Assembly (NCBI GenBank): GCA_008921705.1
Contig: VFFE01007785.1
Coordinates: 229,125-293,124 of the forward strand
Direction of reading: 5' to 3'
DNA from: Burhinus oedicnemus
Taxonomy: Eukaryota > Chordata > Aves > Charadriiformes > Burhinidae
DNA: 64,000 bases
Both the position numbers and the translations under genes were made by a program. Below the pieces are notes generated by a model. It did no database searches and was not told where the DNA came from. It was given only the letters and a program-made list of their open reading frames with translations. Each line of letters starts with the position of its first letter. Position 1 is the first letter of the stretch. Shown in pieces: positions 48,191 through 62,700 of the stretch.

Positions 48191-51100
48191 TCTTCCTTGG
48201 TTAGTAAATCAAATCAAACCACATTTGCACACATTTTTTGTGACCAGCAGATTGCAGTTTAGATAAGAACATCTGAGTTTCAAATACAGCTCACAGATAA
48301 TGAATGCATATTCAATGGTAATAATTAAAATTATTAACACATGAAATACTGTTTCTGACTGAGAGACGTTTGTTATGTGAAGAATACTGGATCCAATATA
48401 GAAAGAGAAATATTAGGAAGTAACCTTTGACATCAACTTAGATTGTATTTATCTTGCAAAAAAAAAGATTTATGGTTCATATAAATATTTCAACAGCTCT
48501 TTATGGAATGATGTGATGTAATTTGTAATAAGTGTGTGACACACCAAAGTGCTACTAAGAGACTGTTATTTCTTGCCCCACTCACTTGATGCAGGTGATT
48601 GTTTTGTGAGATTAATACTCCTGTCACATAACACTTGCCTCTGTCTAGTGTTATATCTTCCCCTTTATTGTGTCTGTGAATCAAATGCAAATAAAATTAT
48701 TGTGCCAACTAAATTTGACAAGAATAAGATAGCATGCTTAGTCAATTTTGTGATGCCTCTGAAGGGCCAACAGGGATTTTCTTTTTCCATTTTACTCATC
48801 CTATTTAGTGATGGAATAAAAAGCCATTCCCTCACCAGGTCCTGGGCTGGATAGGGCTGGTGCAGGCAGCAGCCTCCCTTGCTCTGCTCTTCTGGCTGCC
48901 ACTTCTGTGCTGTGGTGATGCAAGTGTACTGCAGCAAACGTGCAGCAGCTGAACAAAGACTATGCATCCATTTGTGGTTCCTAACATTTTCTTCTGGTAA
49001 CAGGGAAGGCTGTGAATCGTGCACTAAATTAAGACTGTTGGTCCCTGAGGTACAGGCTTTGAAAGCCATGGTAATTGGGACACTGGGTCATGAGAGTGCT
49101 GACAACTGGGACAACCTTTCCAAATTTAAGTAAGAATATGAAACAGTGTGTAGGACCCCATCCTGTGCGATTATAGCACTGGAGTACAAGTTATTGTGGA
49201 AAGCTGTATCCATCACCAGTCCCATGACCTACTGCCCCACTTATGTGCACTCAAAGGATGCACTGCAAAAGCTGATGCAGTACTCAGATTATAGCATGGA
49301 CCACCTTGCTACAGCAATCTGTCACCCCCCGACTCTCCACTAAGCCCTGTCACTGATCCCCTTTCCCTTTCACCTTTCCTGTCAAAATTCCTCGCTTACT
49401 GGCTTCTCTGGGGTGCTGGAGAAGCAGCTCTCTACAAGGATAAATTCATAAAGGAGAACAAATAATGAAAAGGCATTGAGAAGGCAGGGTGAAGAGGGAA
49501 TTCCTGAAGGTTGCTCTAGGGTCAGAGTGTGAGGATCTTCATTTTCTGACAAGAAGACGGCTCTTTATTTCAGTCCAGGATCACTCTAAAAAGGAGAGCT
49601 GATTTTTTCAAGGACTATATTCCTTGAGAAATGCAGTTATCTTGGGAAAATTCATGTGAGATTTTAAGCAGGAAGGGAGGTAATGGGGAGGGAAAACTCC
49701 CAGGAGGAAATATTGCTACCTTCCCTCTCACCTATTCCTTATCCACAAGGATGGGGACACTCTGTGAGGTGAGAGGAGACCCAAGTTCAATGCAACACTT
49801 GCATCCTCTTTGACAACATAATGCTGGACTTCAATCCAAATTCCTGGAGGGTCTTGCATGGCCAGAGCAGCTTTAGCAGGCAGAAGTGAGAGGCCAGGAG
49901 TACTTTCCAGGATGAGGACCTGAGGAAGGTAAAATGCTGATAGTGCTATTTTCTTTCTGCTGAGAGGGTAACCTAGTTGTGACTATGCAGTGCTGTCTGC
50001 CCACATCCATGTCAAACAACACGCTGTTTCCCTGACTGTTCCCATGAGTAAAAGACCATTTAGTTGTTTGTAAGTCTGCCCTGTGACTTCTCTGCTTTTT
50101 ATTTTACCTCCACCCTGGGCCAAAGTTTCAAAGGAGAAGCATATGGCTAAGCAAAGAAGATCTGTTAGCAACCAGTGACTTGTTCTTGGTGATAACTTGG
50201 GAAATGGTGTCACCAAATCAGCCAAGAAACTGCTTTTCTATGGGTTGAACTGCAGTTAAAGTGATAGGGGAGAAATAACAAAGCTACTTTTCTCCAGATG
50301 GAAACCTCAAGAACCACTGCGTCCTGGGACCTCATGAAGAGTTCCTGGAAACTGCTAGAGGGCAAGATCCCTTTTTGACAGGGATCATAGGTAGGACTTC
50401 TCTGTGCCGATTTCAATCCTTTTAGCCACAGGTTTGCCTGTCTCTTGTGATCGAGCTATGTCTACATGGGTTTGGACATTCCAGACATATCAGTGGAAAA
50501 TTTGCATCTACCCTCATGTGTTTCTGCAGGTGTCAGCTCTAACAGAGTGGGGTTTTTTTTGAAAAAGATTACCTCGGTTACTTCAGCAAGAGAGCCAGGG
50601 GAGAGAGGAAGGTGTTCAGCACTGATCCCAGGACAGCTGGGCACGGGAGTGCCGTCCTTTAGGAGAGGCCCAGAAATCGTCCGAGACCAGGGAGGGTGAC
50701 CACTCTGACCCGAGCCATGTGTGGCCAGGGGATATAAGGACAAGTAGCATTTCTAAAGAAGAGTTCTGCCTCGATGGTAGCTGTAGTACTGAGTGAAGAT
50801 ACGCAAAAATCGTATGCAAGTTTTTAACATTTACAAAACAGAGCATGTTTCTCAAGCAGAATCTCTCTGTCCCCTCAACTGATGCATGAAGTGAGGAAGA
50901 TTCAATGTACCACTTTTTCCAAATGTACAATAAATAAAATGCCAACTGCTGCTAGAAAAGGCTGAAAAAAGTTCTCTTAAAATAGTTATCTAACCTGTAC
51001 CTTTTCCTTTCAGCTGCTATAATTTCTCTGCCACTCAGCAGCCCAGAGAGCAATGCTCAGCATGTTTTACAAGCACTTTATGTAACTTGTGGAGAAGAGT

Positions 51101-54100
51101 AAAAAGGTCATCTTTCTAATGCTGTGTAATCCTGCACACTATTAAGTACCAAAGGTACTTCTCTTTTGTATCAATTGTACTGAAAAAACAAGAGTGGAAG
51201 TCATAAGGATTTAGAAAGTGTTCTGTTGAGCATATACGTGATCAAAGTCAGAAACAGTCCTTCACTGAGAGAGATATACCATACATTTCCAAGTTGCAGC
51301 GCTTCTGTAATCTTGCCCAAGTGTTATAGCATATATCCTCAGCTGTGTCCAGTGGAGCTATGCAATGGATTTGCCTTCATTTCCATATGTCTGCTGTGTG
51401 TATTGATTATCTGAGCAAATGATGCTAAAGCAGCTAAGTGATGTTTACCCAAATTGAAAAGATAATTAGCCAGATTCATCCCTGATGTAACTGTTCCAAT
51501 CACTGAAGTTCTATCAAGGACAAATTTGTCTCAAGAGAAGGAGAATTCCCCACGATGTGCCTGTTAAACCAAAGCAGTTGCCAAAAATAAATTAGGAAAA
51601 ATAAAGCAGCTCTCCCAGAAAAAGCACATCTTAGCCAAATCCCTACTTTCCTGCTGGGATCTAAAAAGTCATTGTTGGAGGATGACTTCCTACAGCAGGG
51701 TGCTGCTGCAGGGCTCTTGTGCCCAGTCTTTGCCCAAGTGGTTGGGCTGCAGAGACTGCTCTGATCCGGTACCCAAAACGCTTGGCCTGGGTCTCCTCCT
51801 TGACAGGTCTCCACTGTGGAGTGGGAACAGACAAGTGCAGGGGGGAGCTGGAAGAGACCTCCCTAGCTCTTCCACAGCTGTACCTCTAAATAAGGTAGGA
51901 GCACACATCTGGGCCTGATAGCCCCAGCAGGCTTGTGTTGACCATGCTTATGGCTAGTACCGCTTAGAGTGGATGTGAATGAGAGACAGCTAGTTAGTGA
52001 GGTTAAAACAGACCCTGTTTTATTTATCAGCATAAACATCCCCGGGGGGCTGGATTAAATGTTTGCATGCTAGGGAAAACAGACTCTGCCAGCAGAAAGG
52101 ATGAATCAGTTCTAAAGACAGATGCATCTTGCATTCAGCTTCTACATCTGCCAACCTGCCCTGCACCCTATTACTGGGGAGACTCGAGCCTGTAGTGTGA
52201 TTTTCTAGTACTAGTGGATATTTTTAGTCAAGTTTTCTCTCGTGTTCGCTCTCCTTAAATGCTACCCATTAATGCAATGTACATTCTCTTTGTGGCATTT
52301 TGTGCTTAGAGTTTCCTGGATGGATGGACTGTTCTGTAATGCAAGTAACACTAATGAATAAATAAATGTCAACTTGATATTTCATAAAGTAAAATACTAT
52401 AGCTGTTTTCAGTAATACACTAAAGTAATTTTACCTTTACAGCAATTCTGATCTCAATTTCAGTGTGTTTTCAAATCTATCCAATATAAATCTGAACGAA
52501 CAATTCATTATGAATCATTTATATAGAAGATTTGACCCACTTTTCTATTTGCAAATTACTGTAGTTCCTCTGTAATGGTTGTGTTTTCCCCTCCAGTTTT
52601 TGCCCAACAAACCTAGATTGAGGCCAAGTAAGGCTATTCTAAAATAAATGGTAATTTAAGTCTACCTACTGCTTGCTTCCAGACTGCAGATGCAACTCTT
52701 CTATGAGCAAATATGATATCAAAAACACACTGTGATTATTTAAACATTGTGTTATTTCTTGTTGGGGAGAAAGGATAGAGGTAATTTGTTGTTTGCTGAG
52801 AGTTTTATTCAGTTATCACTGGAAATTTGTAGAATTTTCATCTTGTGATTGGTCATTTCTGTATTACTATTGTTGCTAATTAGTTAATAAAATTAATTTT
52901 GCAAAGAATCCCTGAAAAGAATTAGTAATAGCCATAGAAAGATCAGTGGAAACTGCAGAATGTTGTATTTTCCCCCTCTTCCCAGAGCTTTGTCTTTGAG
53001 CCTCAGTTCCAAAAAAAATCTGGCTTCTTTCCTGATTGATGAAAGACAAAGACATGGCAAGCACATTTATCTGTGGCTGTTCAGAAGACTACATTCTTCT
53101 TTTTTCCTGACATACTTTAAACAATGAAATTGTGTTTGCACAGTCTTTCTCATGAACTATGTAGTAATAATTTTTCCTCTTTCTATTTTTGATTAATTAT
53201 TATAGCACCTAAGTACTGTCCTGAGATGTTGGGGAGCTTGTGCATGTTGTACTCTATATACAGTTCAGAAAAGGAGTTTCTAATTGTACATGGGGGAATG
53301 AAGCCATATGCATTTGCCTTTAATAATCTCAGTGTTTCTGATAGAGAGAGACGTTTTATCTGCTGAACAGGTCTTTTGAAATCTTACGGCTCTTCAATTT
53401 GTTCTTTTGTTTGCTTTTAAGAATACAGTGTGGCAGCCTGTATTTCAGCCTCAGTAAAGTACAGCATTTGGCACTCATCCTCCTTAAAAGGATTCTTATT
53501 CCTTTATAAAGATGGATAGCTTGGTCATGGAAAGCAGAATATAGCCTCTGAAAGAAATGGGAACGATGTACAAATGAGGCAGTAAAAATAAATGACACAT
53601 TAGATTCACTAGCCAAGCAAGATGCTACAGTCTACATAAAGACAAAGATGCTGACTTCACAGGACCCTATGAGCAGAGCTTCTGTAGGGAGCAGCAGTTT
53701 ACAATTACTGGTACGTTAATGACAGTATGTGATAAGTGAATTACTGGGATGTTGGTAAATGCTTTTCTCATTAAATGCAAGCTATTGTTGGCACTAAACT
53801 CATAGTTTTCAGAGATGCCTACATATTGAACCATAAAAAAAAATGTCATTCTGAGCTATCATCTGGCAAGAAGAGTCTCAGCTGAGGAGTGAAACCTTAT
53901 TTTAGTAGGTGCTGTAGAGGAAATCCTTTTACGCCATTGAAAAGCCATACATGTGTAAGATATTGGAAGACACCTTTCTATTAATTTCCTGCAGAAAGGC
54001 AGAGGAAGTAGGTTAATGAGCTTTGAGTTACAGGTTCATCAAAGCTTTCAAAGTGTGGCTAATTTTGAAAAATGAAGAAATGCCCTGGCAAGAAGGTTTG

Positions 54101-56302
54101 GGGCATTTTATATTTCAGCTGTCGGAAAGAGATTCCTAGAATCTCTCCAAGAGCTGACTTGCTCCGTCATGGAGTAGATTGCCTTTTAGCTATTATCCCC
54201 ATGGTGTTCTTGGTTACTTATACCGAAGCTGGCAAATGGGTTTAGACTTCCATTTGGTTTAGGTCACCTGATGATGGTTGCTGGGGGGAGTATCCTTCTG
54301 AAAGATAGAGCCTAGGGAAGGGAACTGATAGGATGACTCCTTTAGAAGACACTGAGCTAGCAAAAATCATGTGGGGAAAATGGGGAAATATCTGTGAATG
54401 GGAATGGTTGAGCTTCACTCCTCACATTCAGCTGAAGAGTAAGGCATGTACTCCTAGATTTTTTTGTATTTTTAGACAATTGTGTGGAAGGTTACTGTAC
54501 TTATTCTCAAGAGGTCCAGTCTAGGGAGGCCAGTTAGGCAAGTAGGCCACTTAGTTTCCGAATGTTGTAGTTAATGAGGATTCTAACATGGGGTGACCCT
54601 TGGAAAGCATTCTCTGATCAAACGATGGATCAAAATGTATTCTGTTTGACTTCTTGCTTATGTGTGTGCCTGCCAGTGAAGGTTTGTCTCAGCAGTTTGA
54701 CTGGAGTGCTAAATATCTATGAAATGTGATGGGTCCCCAGGAGATGTGAATAGGGACACTAAGATGCATACATCCCAGAAAAGGGATTTGTGACTGGGGA
54801 ACAGACCAGTGGGACGTGCAGAACAACAGGAAAGAAGACTTTGCTGAGTCAGCCAAGAGGTTCCATTCGCCTTATTCTGGCTATTTTGTTCTTAGTCATC
54901 AAGGTCCACAGATAGCAAACATAATTAGCCACATTCAGCCTTAGTCTTGTTCACTCTGCCTCTTAAATAGCTATGGACTGTGACAAAATCCCTGCTTCCT
55001 TACTGGTTATTTCACATTTGCATGAGTGTTTTCTTATTAGGTGGCTCTTGGGACACATGACATTTTTGGGTAAAGACCCTTTCTGATTACCAAATTGATC
55101 TGAAGTCAGACCTGACTGAAGGGAAGTTGTTAGTGCGGTACAGTAAAGCACTGTTGCTTCAGCAGGCAACAAGTTGCACAAGCATTTCTGAGAAACTCAT
55201 AGGCCCAAGTAAAAGAAGGACAACAGTATTTATATGGCTGTAATCCTGAGGTGATGTGTAAATGCAATACATTCCTTAGGGCATTATACTAAAGACATGG
55301 GTGCTGTGCCTCTGCTGAAAGGCTGTAAAAAGAGGCTCTGGTACTGCTGGAGTTTCAATGTCTTATCATGAAGCTGATTAGACCTAAAGGCTTCCTCCTG
55401 TACTGCCATTTGGAAAACATACCCTCAGTCAAGAGCATGCTCATTCAGGATTTTAGCAAGCTCCTCAGGGGGCCTTTTCTTCCTGGAATAAATTCCATCT
55501 TCTTGGATTATTCTTCAATCACACTTTCTGCAATAGCCTCATGTTTTCCATTGACATGTTGACATAATTGTAGTAAGTTATCATGTAAAGAGGTACTGCA
55601 CACAGATTGAAAGCATTGGATGTCTTGTGATTCTTCAAGAATCTCTTAGGAATGTTAATGAATCCCATTGTTACTCATTCCATCAACAGCCTTTGTTTTT
55701 TGGGTCTTTTTTTCTTAAGAAAAAGATGAAGTGCAAAATGTTTTAAAATGCTTATTGTAAAGTGCTGAAAGTAGAGCCTTAAAATGAGAACAATACTCTT
55801 CTCTTTATTGTAGAAGTTTAAAAGAGAAAAGGTAGTTTGAAATGCAGTTTCAGTTTTCTTAACCGGTGATCCTTATTCTCATGTTAGAATCAACTGGGTT
55901 TTCCTCCAGTATGTGCAAAGGAACCACTGTACTTTTACTGATATCCCCATTCACATTTTTACCATTCGTATTGCAGAGGAACAATATTGCCCACCACATG
56001 TAATACAAAAATGTTGGAAGTTGGAAGATGTGTTTCATCCCTAAGGCTATATGTTTTACCCCGTGTAATAGGGTAGATTGAATTAAAATTTGATGTAGGG
56101 TTTTTGAATGGCACATCATTCAAATCAAGAAAAAAATGTGTTGTTCTGTGTTTGAAAGGTGGTCTTATATGTTTTTAAACAATAATATGATAACCTGGAA
56201 CTTAAAAAAAATGGGAAATGGGAAATGGAATGGGAAAATAAATTATTCTTAATTCATATATTATACATGAACATATATAACATTTCTTAATATTTTATTT
56301 GT

Positions 56303-56350
56303 ACATATATATATACATACACACACATACAAATGCACATACAAATGCAC
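56303..56350. repeat. TA/CA-rich microsatellite
   Basis: ACATATATATATACATACACACACATAC followed by two near copies of ACAAATGCACAT. Short and imperfect. Confidence 0.8.
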
Positions 56351-59300
56351 AATATGCTTCATACATGATTAGACTTCAAAGACATATTTCAGGAACCAGT
56401 TTGACAACCGGTTAAATAGTAGTTTGTATATTGATGAGTATTCATTCATATTTAACCTTCTTTGATGAGTTTTTAATTTCATATGGCCCAAGAAGGCTTT
56501 TGTCACTCCCCTTCCTTTGGCAGAAACTTTAATTCTGCCCCTCTGCCTTTTAAATAGAAAACTACTCAAAATTATTTCTTCTTTTTAAAACATAAAATTT
56601 AAAACATAAGTCTCTGAAGGTACGTCCATGTTTTCCCATTGGGGCACAACTGGATTTCATTCCCAATCCTCATCTGCTTGCAAGATGTTGCATGTTTGGA
56701 AGTTGTCATCTGGAGCACACTTACTGCTAACTGGTATGAGCTGATCTGAAGTGTGTGTGTGGTTTCAACCCAGTACTCCCTGCCCACATAGAGATCTCCA
56801 AGGACACCCTTGTGATCTCTCCAACCTTCACACCACTTATCCTCTTCCCTCCTCAAATACACGTTGTACCCTTAACCATGCACTGTTAAAAGCTGTTTCT
56901 GACGGAGAGCCATCAATAGCCTCTGCTTTCAAACTTCCTCCAGTCCTGGACCTAAGAGCAGTAAGCAGCCAGGCTAAAGCCCAGAAAGCCCTAGAGAACA
57001 TGTAGTGTATACAAAGCAGCTTTAGCAGCAATAACCTCAACTTCTGGCCCAGGTCCAGGAGGACACCATTAACTACTGGTTCACATGTAGCATAAAACCC
57101 ATGCTATGAGTTGTGTGAGGAGAGGAATCAGTAGGTTCTCTGGGTGGCTGTTTTGGAGGGGATTGGACTGAAATCTCAAACATAGCATTTTGCTGTTTGT
57201 TGCTTTTCTTTTTTTTAAAGGCCTTTTTAATCATAAATAAAAAGCTTCACAGAAATAAAATGCATTCTAGTAAACTGTGGAAGCTCTTCAACTTCCGTAC
57301 ATGTTCTTCCCCCTTGCCCTTTTTCCATGGGGGCCAGAACAGCTCAACTGTACTCATGACTCACAGCGGTGGCCTGGCATGGTCACCCCACTGGGCCAGG
57401 CTCCAGAGGTCCCTAGTCGAGCCGTGAGCTGTGTGGGGTTAAGCTAGAGCCAGTACAGTGGGGGAGGATTCAAGGACTGGCCACTTGCCTTTCAGAGCAT
57501 ATTGCAGCTTGCCTTTATGCAGTAAATCACATGCTCCACTGAGAACATTCCCTCACTCTGTAAGGGTGCCTACTGCCCGCAGTGGTGTCAGGATGGAGGA
57601 TAACGATCCAGAGGCACCTCTTTTGCTGTGCCAAAAAAAAAAGTTTCCAGAAGCTGTGATTCAAAGCGCAGCTATTCTGACAGCACTTGGGATGCTCTCA
57701 GTGTCCACACTGAGGGTACCTATCTTGATGACAGCCATTCAAAAGTACATATGTTCCTTCATTAAATAGTTAGTGCTGAGGCCATTATTCAACTTTTTAT
57801 GGCAAATACTGTGTCATCCCAGCCAGCAGGAGGTAGGTACTATCACCTACAGTGCAGATGGAAAAAGATGTTTGGTGTTTCTTTCCAGTGGCGAGGAGAG
57901 GGTGCCAACCTATGCACTCCCAGGTGGTGTGAGCACATTCCCTGGGTCTGGTCACAGTGCCCGTGGAGTGGTCTCTTGATAGCAATAATCTGCCTAATGA
58001 GGAGGTGATAAGTTGTTCCTTGTGGCTCCTGCTCACAGTAAGAGTTGTACACAGAGGAGGATGATAACTTATGGCTCTGTCAAGGAAACCATATCGTGAA
58101 AAACTCTGTAATGATGATCAAGCAGAGAAGCAGGATGTTTTAGATGACTTCACATACTTGTTTGAATGGAGCACAGCAAGCGCACATCCAGGTGCTTTGA
58201 AAGACAACTAAAACTTCTCTTCAGTAACCATCAGTAGATATGTTCCTGAGTTTACATACTGGCATACACTCATGGGTGGGTTTTCATGGAAGATCCTGTA
58301 ATTTTAACTCCAGATAATTGTGATGGCCTCCTCAGTGTTTCACCAACACTATCTGAGTAATGATAATAGTGGTTAAACTAGTAGCTTTCCATGCGTTCTC
58401 TTTACATGTTTTCCTCATGCCTTATCTTTTTTGTACTGTGTCTTCAGATAGTTTTTTCTAGGTTACCTCATAAAATTTCCCTGTCAGTACAGGAAATGAA
58501 GAAGTGCTTTTGTAAACCACATGTCATATAAGACAGCATCTGACTTTTTCTGTAGTGAAAAGAGAAGGTGTAGGAGAGAAGAGGCATGGAGTGGATGCTT
58601 TGATCCCAGAGTGGAAGCTAAAAGGCATACGCAGCACACCCCATGCGTACCCTCAATGGTGTCTGAGGTCTCAAAACCTCACACTGAGCAGAACACCGTA
58701 GACCTAGCCAACGAGAAACACTAAGATGGGCTGAGTCAAAACTCTTGTCCATTTCCAGATGCCAGAAACTGAAGTGAGGGTTGCAGGGAAGCACCTTTAT
58801 TCACTGTGGCTGCAAAATGTATTCCTGAACATATGTTACTGTAAGTGTTCTTCTGAAGAACCAAAACTCATTCAAGTGAATAATAGATGTGCAACACAAT
58901 GCCTTTTATACAGCAGTCTAAATGCTGGTACCCACCCATGGAACCGGAGTCCTGGGCCAAGTTGTTCTTTGCCTTGAGGGAGCTCCGTGATATCCTTTCT
59001 CACAACAGAGGGTCTTCACTCTGCCCAAGGCTTCAGAAAGCTGGACAAACGAATCTCATATTCCTCCTTGTTATTTCCCTGGTTTCAGAAGGTGGTGCAG
59101 AAAGTGATCCTATCTCAGAGTCTGGGTTCTTTCCTGGGATGGTGAGTTTGGACCCTCGCATGCTGCAGGGAACCTAGGCCATTTCCTTGGTGAACAGAAC
59201 ATCTATTTCTTTTATTTCTGTACAAGGAATGAACAATGCTGCCTTGGCTTATATGACAAAGCAGTCATCATATGGCTTATATGACTTATCAGTCATATTT

Positions 59301-59380
59301 TAAGAGAAAGCATGGTTTTCACAATGATTTTAGACTGTAAAACCAATTCTCAACCAAGTTAGTAAGTTAAAATGCAAGTA

Positions 59381-59772
59381 TAGAATCATAGAATCATTTA
59401 GGTTGGAAAGCATTGAGTCTGTTAACCTAACACTGCCAAGTCCACCACTAAACCATGTCCATAAGCACTGCATCTACATGCCTTTTAAATACCTCCAGGG
59501 ATGGTGGCTCCACCACTTCCCTGGGTGGCCTGTTCCAATGTTTGACAACCCTTTCAGTGAAAAATTTTTTCCCTATATCCAATCCAAACCTCCCCTGGCA
59601 CAACTTGAGGCCATTTCCTCTCATCTTATTGCCTGTTACTTGGGAGAAGAGACCGACCCCCACCTCTCCTTTCAGGTAGTTGTAGAGAGCAATAAGGTCT
59701 CCCCTGAGCCTCCTTTTCTCCAGACTAAACAACTCCAGTTCCCTCAGCTGCTCCTCATAAGACTTGTGCTGT
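59381..59772 (-). mobile_element. 5'-truncated CR1 LINE 3' end, minus strand
   Basis: The CR1 tail (TAGAATCATAGAATCATT) opens the element on the + strand at 59381. The 3' UTR and C-terminal ORF2 follow to about 59772. Same subfamily as 1561-2608 and 41691-42168. Its 3' UTR is about 16 nt shorter than theirs between GTTAGGTTAA and TTCCAACC, and the coding part has lost about three codons after YLKG. Confidence 0.93.
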
Positions 59773-59773
59773 A
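59448..59773 (-). pseudogene. CR1 ORF2 fragment: C-terminal domain
   Basis: An open run from the truncation point to the natural ORF2 stop, with [20 protein letters not shown] near its start and [18 protein letters not shown] near its end. An in-frame deletion removes the GCRE-type residues found in the + strand copies. Residues ahead of HKSYEEQ (the frame opens in flanking sequence near 59789) are not CR1. Non-functional. Confidence 0.88.
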
Positions 59774-62700
59774 TGTACCTTAAAGGCAAGAGGACGAGAC
59801 TTCAGCCACTTTGTTTCTACGTTTCCTTCTGGTTGGACTAGATGTCCTGCACACAGTGTGCTCGCTTCTGTGACTCTCTTTTTCATACAGGAATCTGGAT
59901 TTTTAACTTGGATTTGTAATTAGCATTTTCACACCTGGGTGCCTCAGTAGCTATAATGTGGAGTAAAAACAGGACTGAGGGGAAGGGACATGTCCCAGGG
60001 GCTGGGCCATCACTGATGACAAATGTGGCCTCATATTATCCTTTGCTTACTGCATTCCCTGTGGAGGAAACCTGGAGTGAGATTTGCTGTGGAGTATCTC
60101 AGTATCTATCTTATTTATGCTTGGACAGTAAGAAAAACAGAATAAAGTAAACTTCCTCACTTTATCCCTTGGCATCACTGCTCTGATGTTATACTACAGC
60201 TTTCATGTGGCTTCCAGTGGGACTGACCACAGCCAGGAGGAGAACAGAGAAATGTTCTTTTTACAAATGACAAACATCTGCTTAATGCTGTCAAGAGCTC
60301 TGCCATGTGAAAGCTTCACTTTTTACCAGCTGCTGCCTCCACAGCCTCTGCCTCTCTCTCAAAAATGTTCCAGTTCTGAGGATCAAATGGCCAATACTGT
60401 GTGGTAGCCATAGGCTCCCTGACAAGTTAGTTAGATCAGAATACAGATTCAGTGATGCCAGTTTAAGACACTGAAGTAGCTGAATGTTTTGGATAGACTA
60501 AAGCAAAGCTGCCAGTAAGACCAGACATCATGGTCTGGCCTCTCATTGTCCAGGAAAGCAGAACAGCCCCTTGTCAACCAGGAAAGCAAGCTCTGACAGG
60601 CTCTGGAATAGGATTAGGAAGGAGCTGCCAACTCTAGAGGAGATTTAAAACAACCATAGCCAAATTAGTAATTAGAGGAACAAGATCCTCGGGATTCACC
60701 GCGACACTCTCTGACCTCCAGATATCTTAAGTCCTTGAGATAAATGAGCCTATTGAGCATTTTCAGTAACTCAGTTTCAGTGGGTACAAATACTTTATGA
60801 TTAAATCCAGCAGCACAGAGTGCCAGGAGATGGATCATATAGAGCTTAACACAATCAGAAAATTGTATCTATTAAACACACTTTCTAGCCAGCTCAGCCA
60901 TTAACAGTTAAACTATAAAAGCGTTGGCCTGAAATGCTGAATCTAAACAAAGCGCAGGAGATGAAACACATTACTTTATGGGATTATTATAGTCCTAAAT
61001 CTAAGACCACAGAGCCAAATCTCTAAGTTTCTTCTCCCTTAATGATTTGTTGCTCAAGGAAAGGAAGGGTTACACAACACTGACTGAAGGTAATGCTTTA
61101 AGTACACTGACCACACCAACTACTGAAAATAATGATAATCTACAGCTTACATGATAGCAGCATACTTCCTCCATTGCTTGTTTTAATTCAAACTGATAGA
61201 GTCATAGAACCAGCTGAGTTTTGCATAAATCATCACTGGTAATACTCTTTCAAGGGTAATCACAACATTAATATCCCAGACAGGGCAAGAAATAATTAAA
61301 ATATAGTAGATTCCATATAGAGGTTTCCAATATTAATGCAAAGCACCTTCAGTCAATAAAAATGAACAGTAGCTTTAGTTCATAGAAATGAATATTTAAA
61401 AACAATACCATAATGCAGTTGCTTTCCATTTCTTTTTTTTTCCTTGCAATCTTCATTCTTCTTTGTAATAGCAGAATTTTTTCTCCAACTAATACATTTC
61501 ATATTTCTTTTACAAGAGCTGAAATGATGGCACATCTCCCACATCCCTCTCCCATCACTGTGCAGCAATATATAGCTCCATAGATACATCTCAGACATAT
61601 TGGGCAGCACATTGCGCTTTCCACAAAAGAAACCTGACTTCAAACCCTTTTATTATGTGCCCAGATCAGCTGTCCCTGTTCACGCTGAAGAGTTTGTGTA
61701 CGAAACCTGAGACTCCCTGCAGAAGGTGGCAAGCTCTGGTACACGTCTGCAGCTGTCGAATACAGAAGCACTTCGGAGAAGTGTTTTCATATCCTCCAAG
61801 AATTTTTTTTTTTAATTAACTTTGATATATAGCCATCTCTGAGCCTGACCCTATTAATGCACAAGTTACTGTGACATTTCTGTACTATTTACAGGCATCC
61901 ACAATAGATTTGCAAACACAAAGGCAGACTAGGATGAGCTCTCTGAGTTCCTTGCAGATTGAGGTATTTGGATTCAATAACAGGATTAGTGATTTTAGAT
62001 TACTAAGGAGGTAGCTAATTAACCATATATTATTTGATCCCTCCTAGTATGAAAAAATAAGGATGGAGTTGCAGATTCTTGGCTACTTCTTGGAATTTTC
62101 TGTGGCTAGGAGATGGCTATTTTACAAATAATTGAGTTGAATGCAGGGAGACAATGAAGCTAACTCAACAGCTTTACCATTTTAAAATAAGTAATGGACT
62201 GCCCATGAATAAGCCAATGGCACAGCCAAATGCCAATGTTGGAGAGTTACAGTCAAAGCCAGGCTTTGACATCTGGCCCCTGTGACTGCCAAGTTTATTC
62301 AATGAGTGATTGCAATGGATGACTGCATTAAAAAAAAAAGGGAGCGAGCTGAGGAAGGATGCAAACCAACCACCTTTCTCTCCCATCTCTCCTCCTCCTC
62401 CACCCCCATATGTCACAGTGCTACTGAAAAGAATGATATCCTGCCAAATTAACGGTTCAATCCCATGTCTGCGACAGTATTTTTGGAATGCAAAAGCTGT
62501 TCTAAAACCTAAGCCTGTATCAAAGTCTAATCTGTGACCTACAGGATAGGATGTGTTTGGGGAAGAGCTCAGCAAACTGGCCTTTTCAAGCCCTACAGAA
62601 TCAGGTCAGCCAAATTCAGTGTGATCATGCTGCTTTAAAAATTATGTTTTCCACCACTCCGTTATCGCACGACAGTGCATTGTGTCAGCAGACCACTGGT

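Larger units (their letters stand above)
43782..59380. other. Long unique non-coding stretch
   Basis: More than 15 kb with no supportable gene, RNA gene or large repeat. Local features are a homeodomain-type motif cluster at about 48040-48190, a TA/CA microsatellite at 56303-56350, GGGAAAT-type short repeats at about 56212-56232 and a weak MIR-like scrap at about 57825-57865. Open frames are scattered, short and unrecognised. Confidence 0.55.

Noticed and set aside
57825..57865. AGGTAGGTACTATCACCTAC resembling a minus-strand MIR core
   Set aside because: Short and diverged; cannot be separated from chance by eye.
59828..59875. GGTTGGACTAGATG phrase resembling a CR1 3' end on the + strand
   Set aside because: Only about 14 bases match and no octamer tail follows; too short beside a real CR1 on the other strand.
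62174..62575. 133-codon minus-strand open frame
   Set aside because: Includes a glycine run from a C/T-rich tract and no recognisable domain; the DNA looks like a non-coding element.
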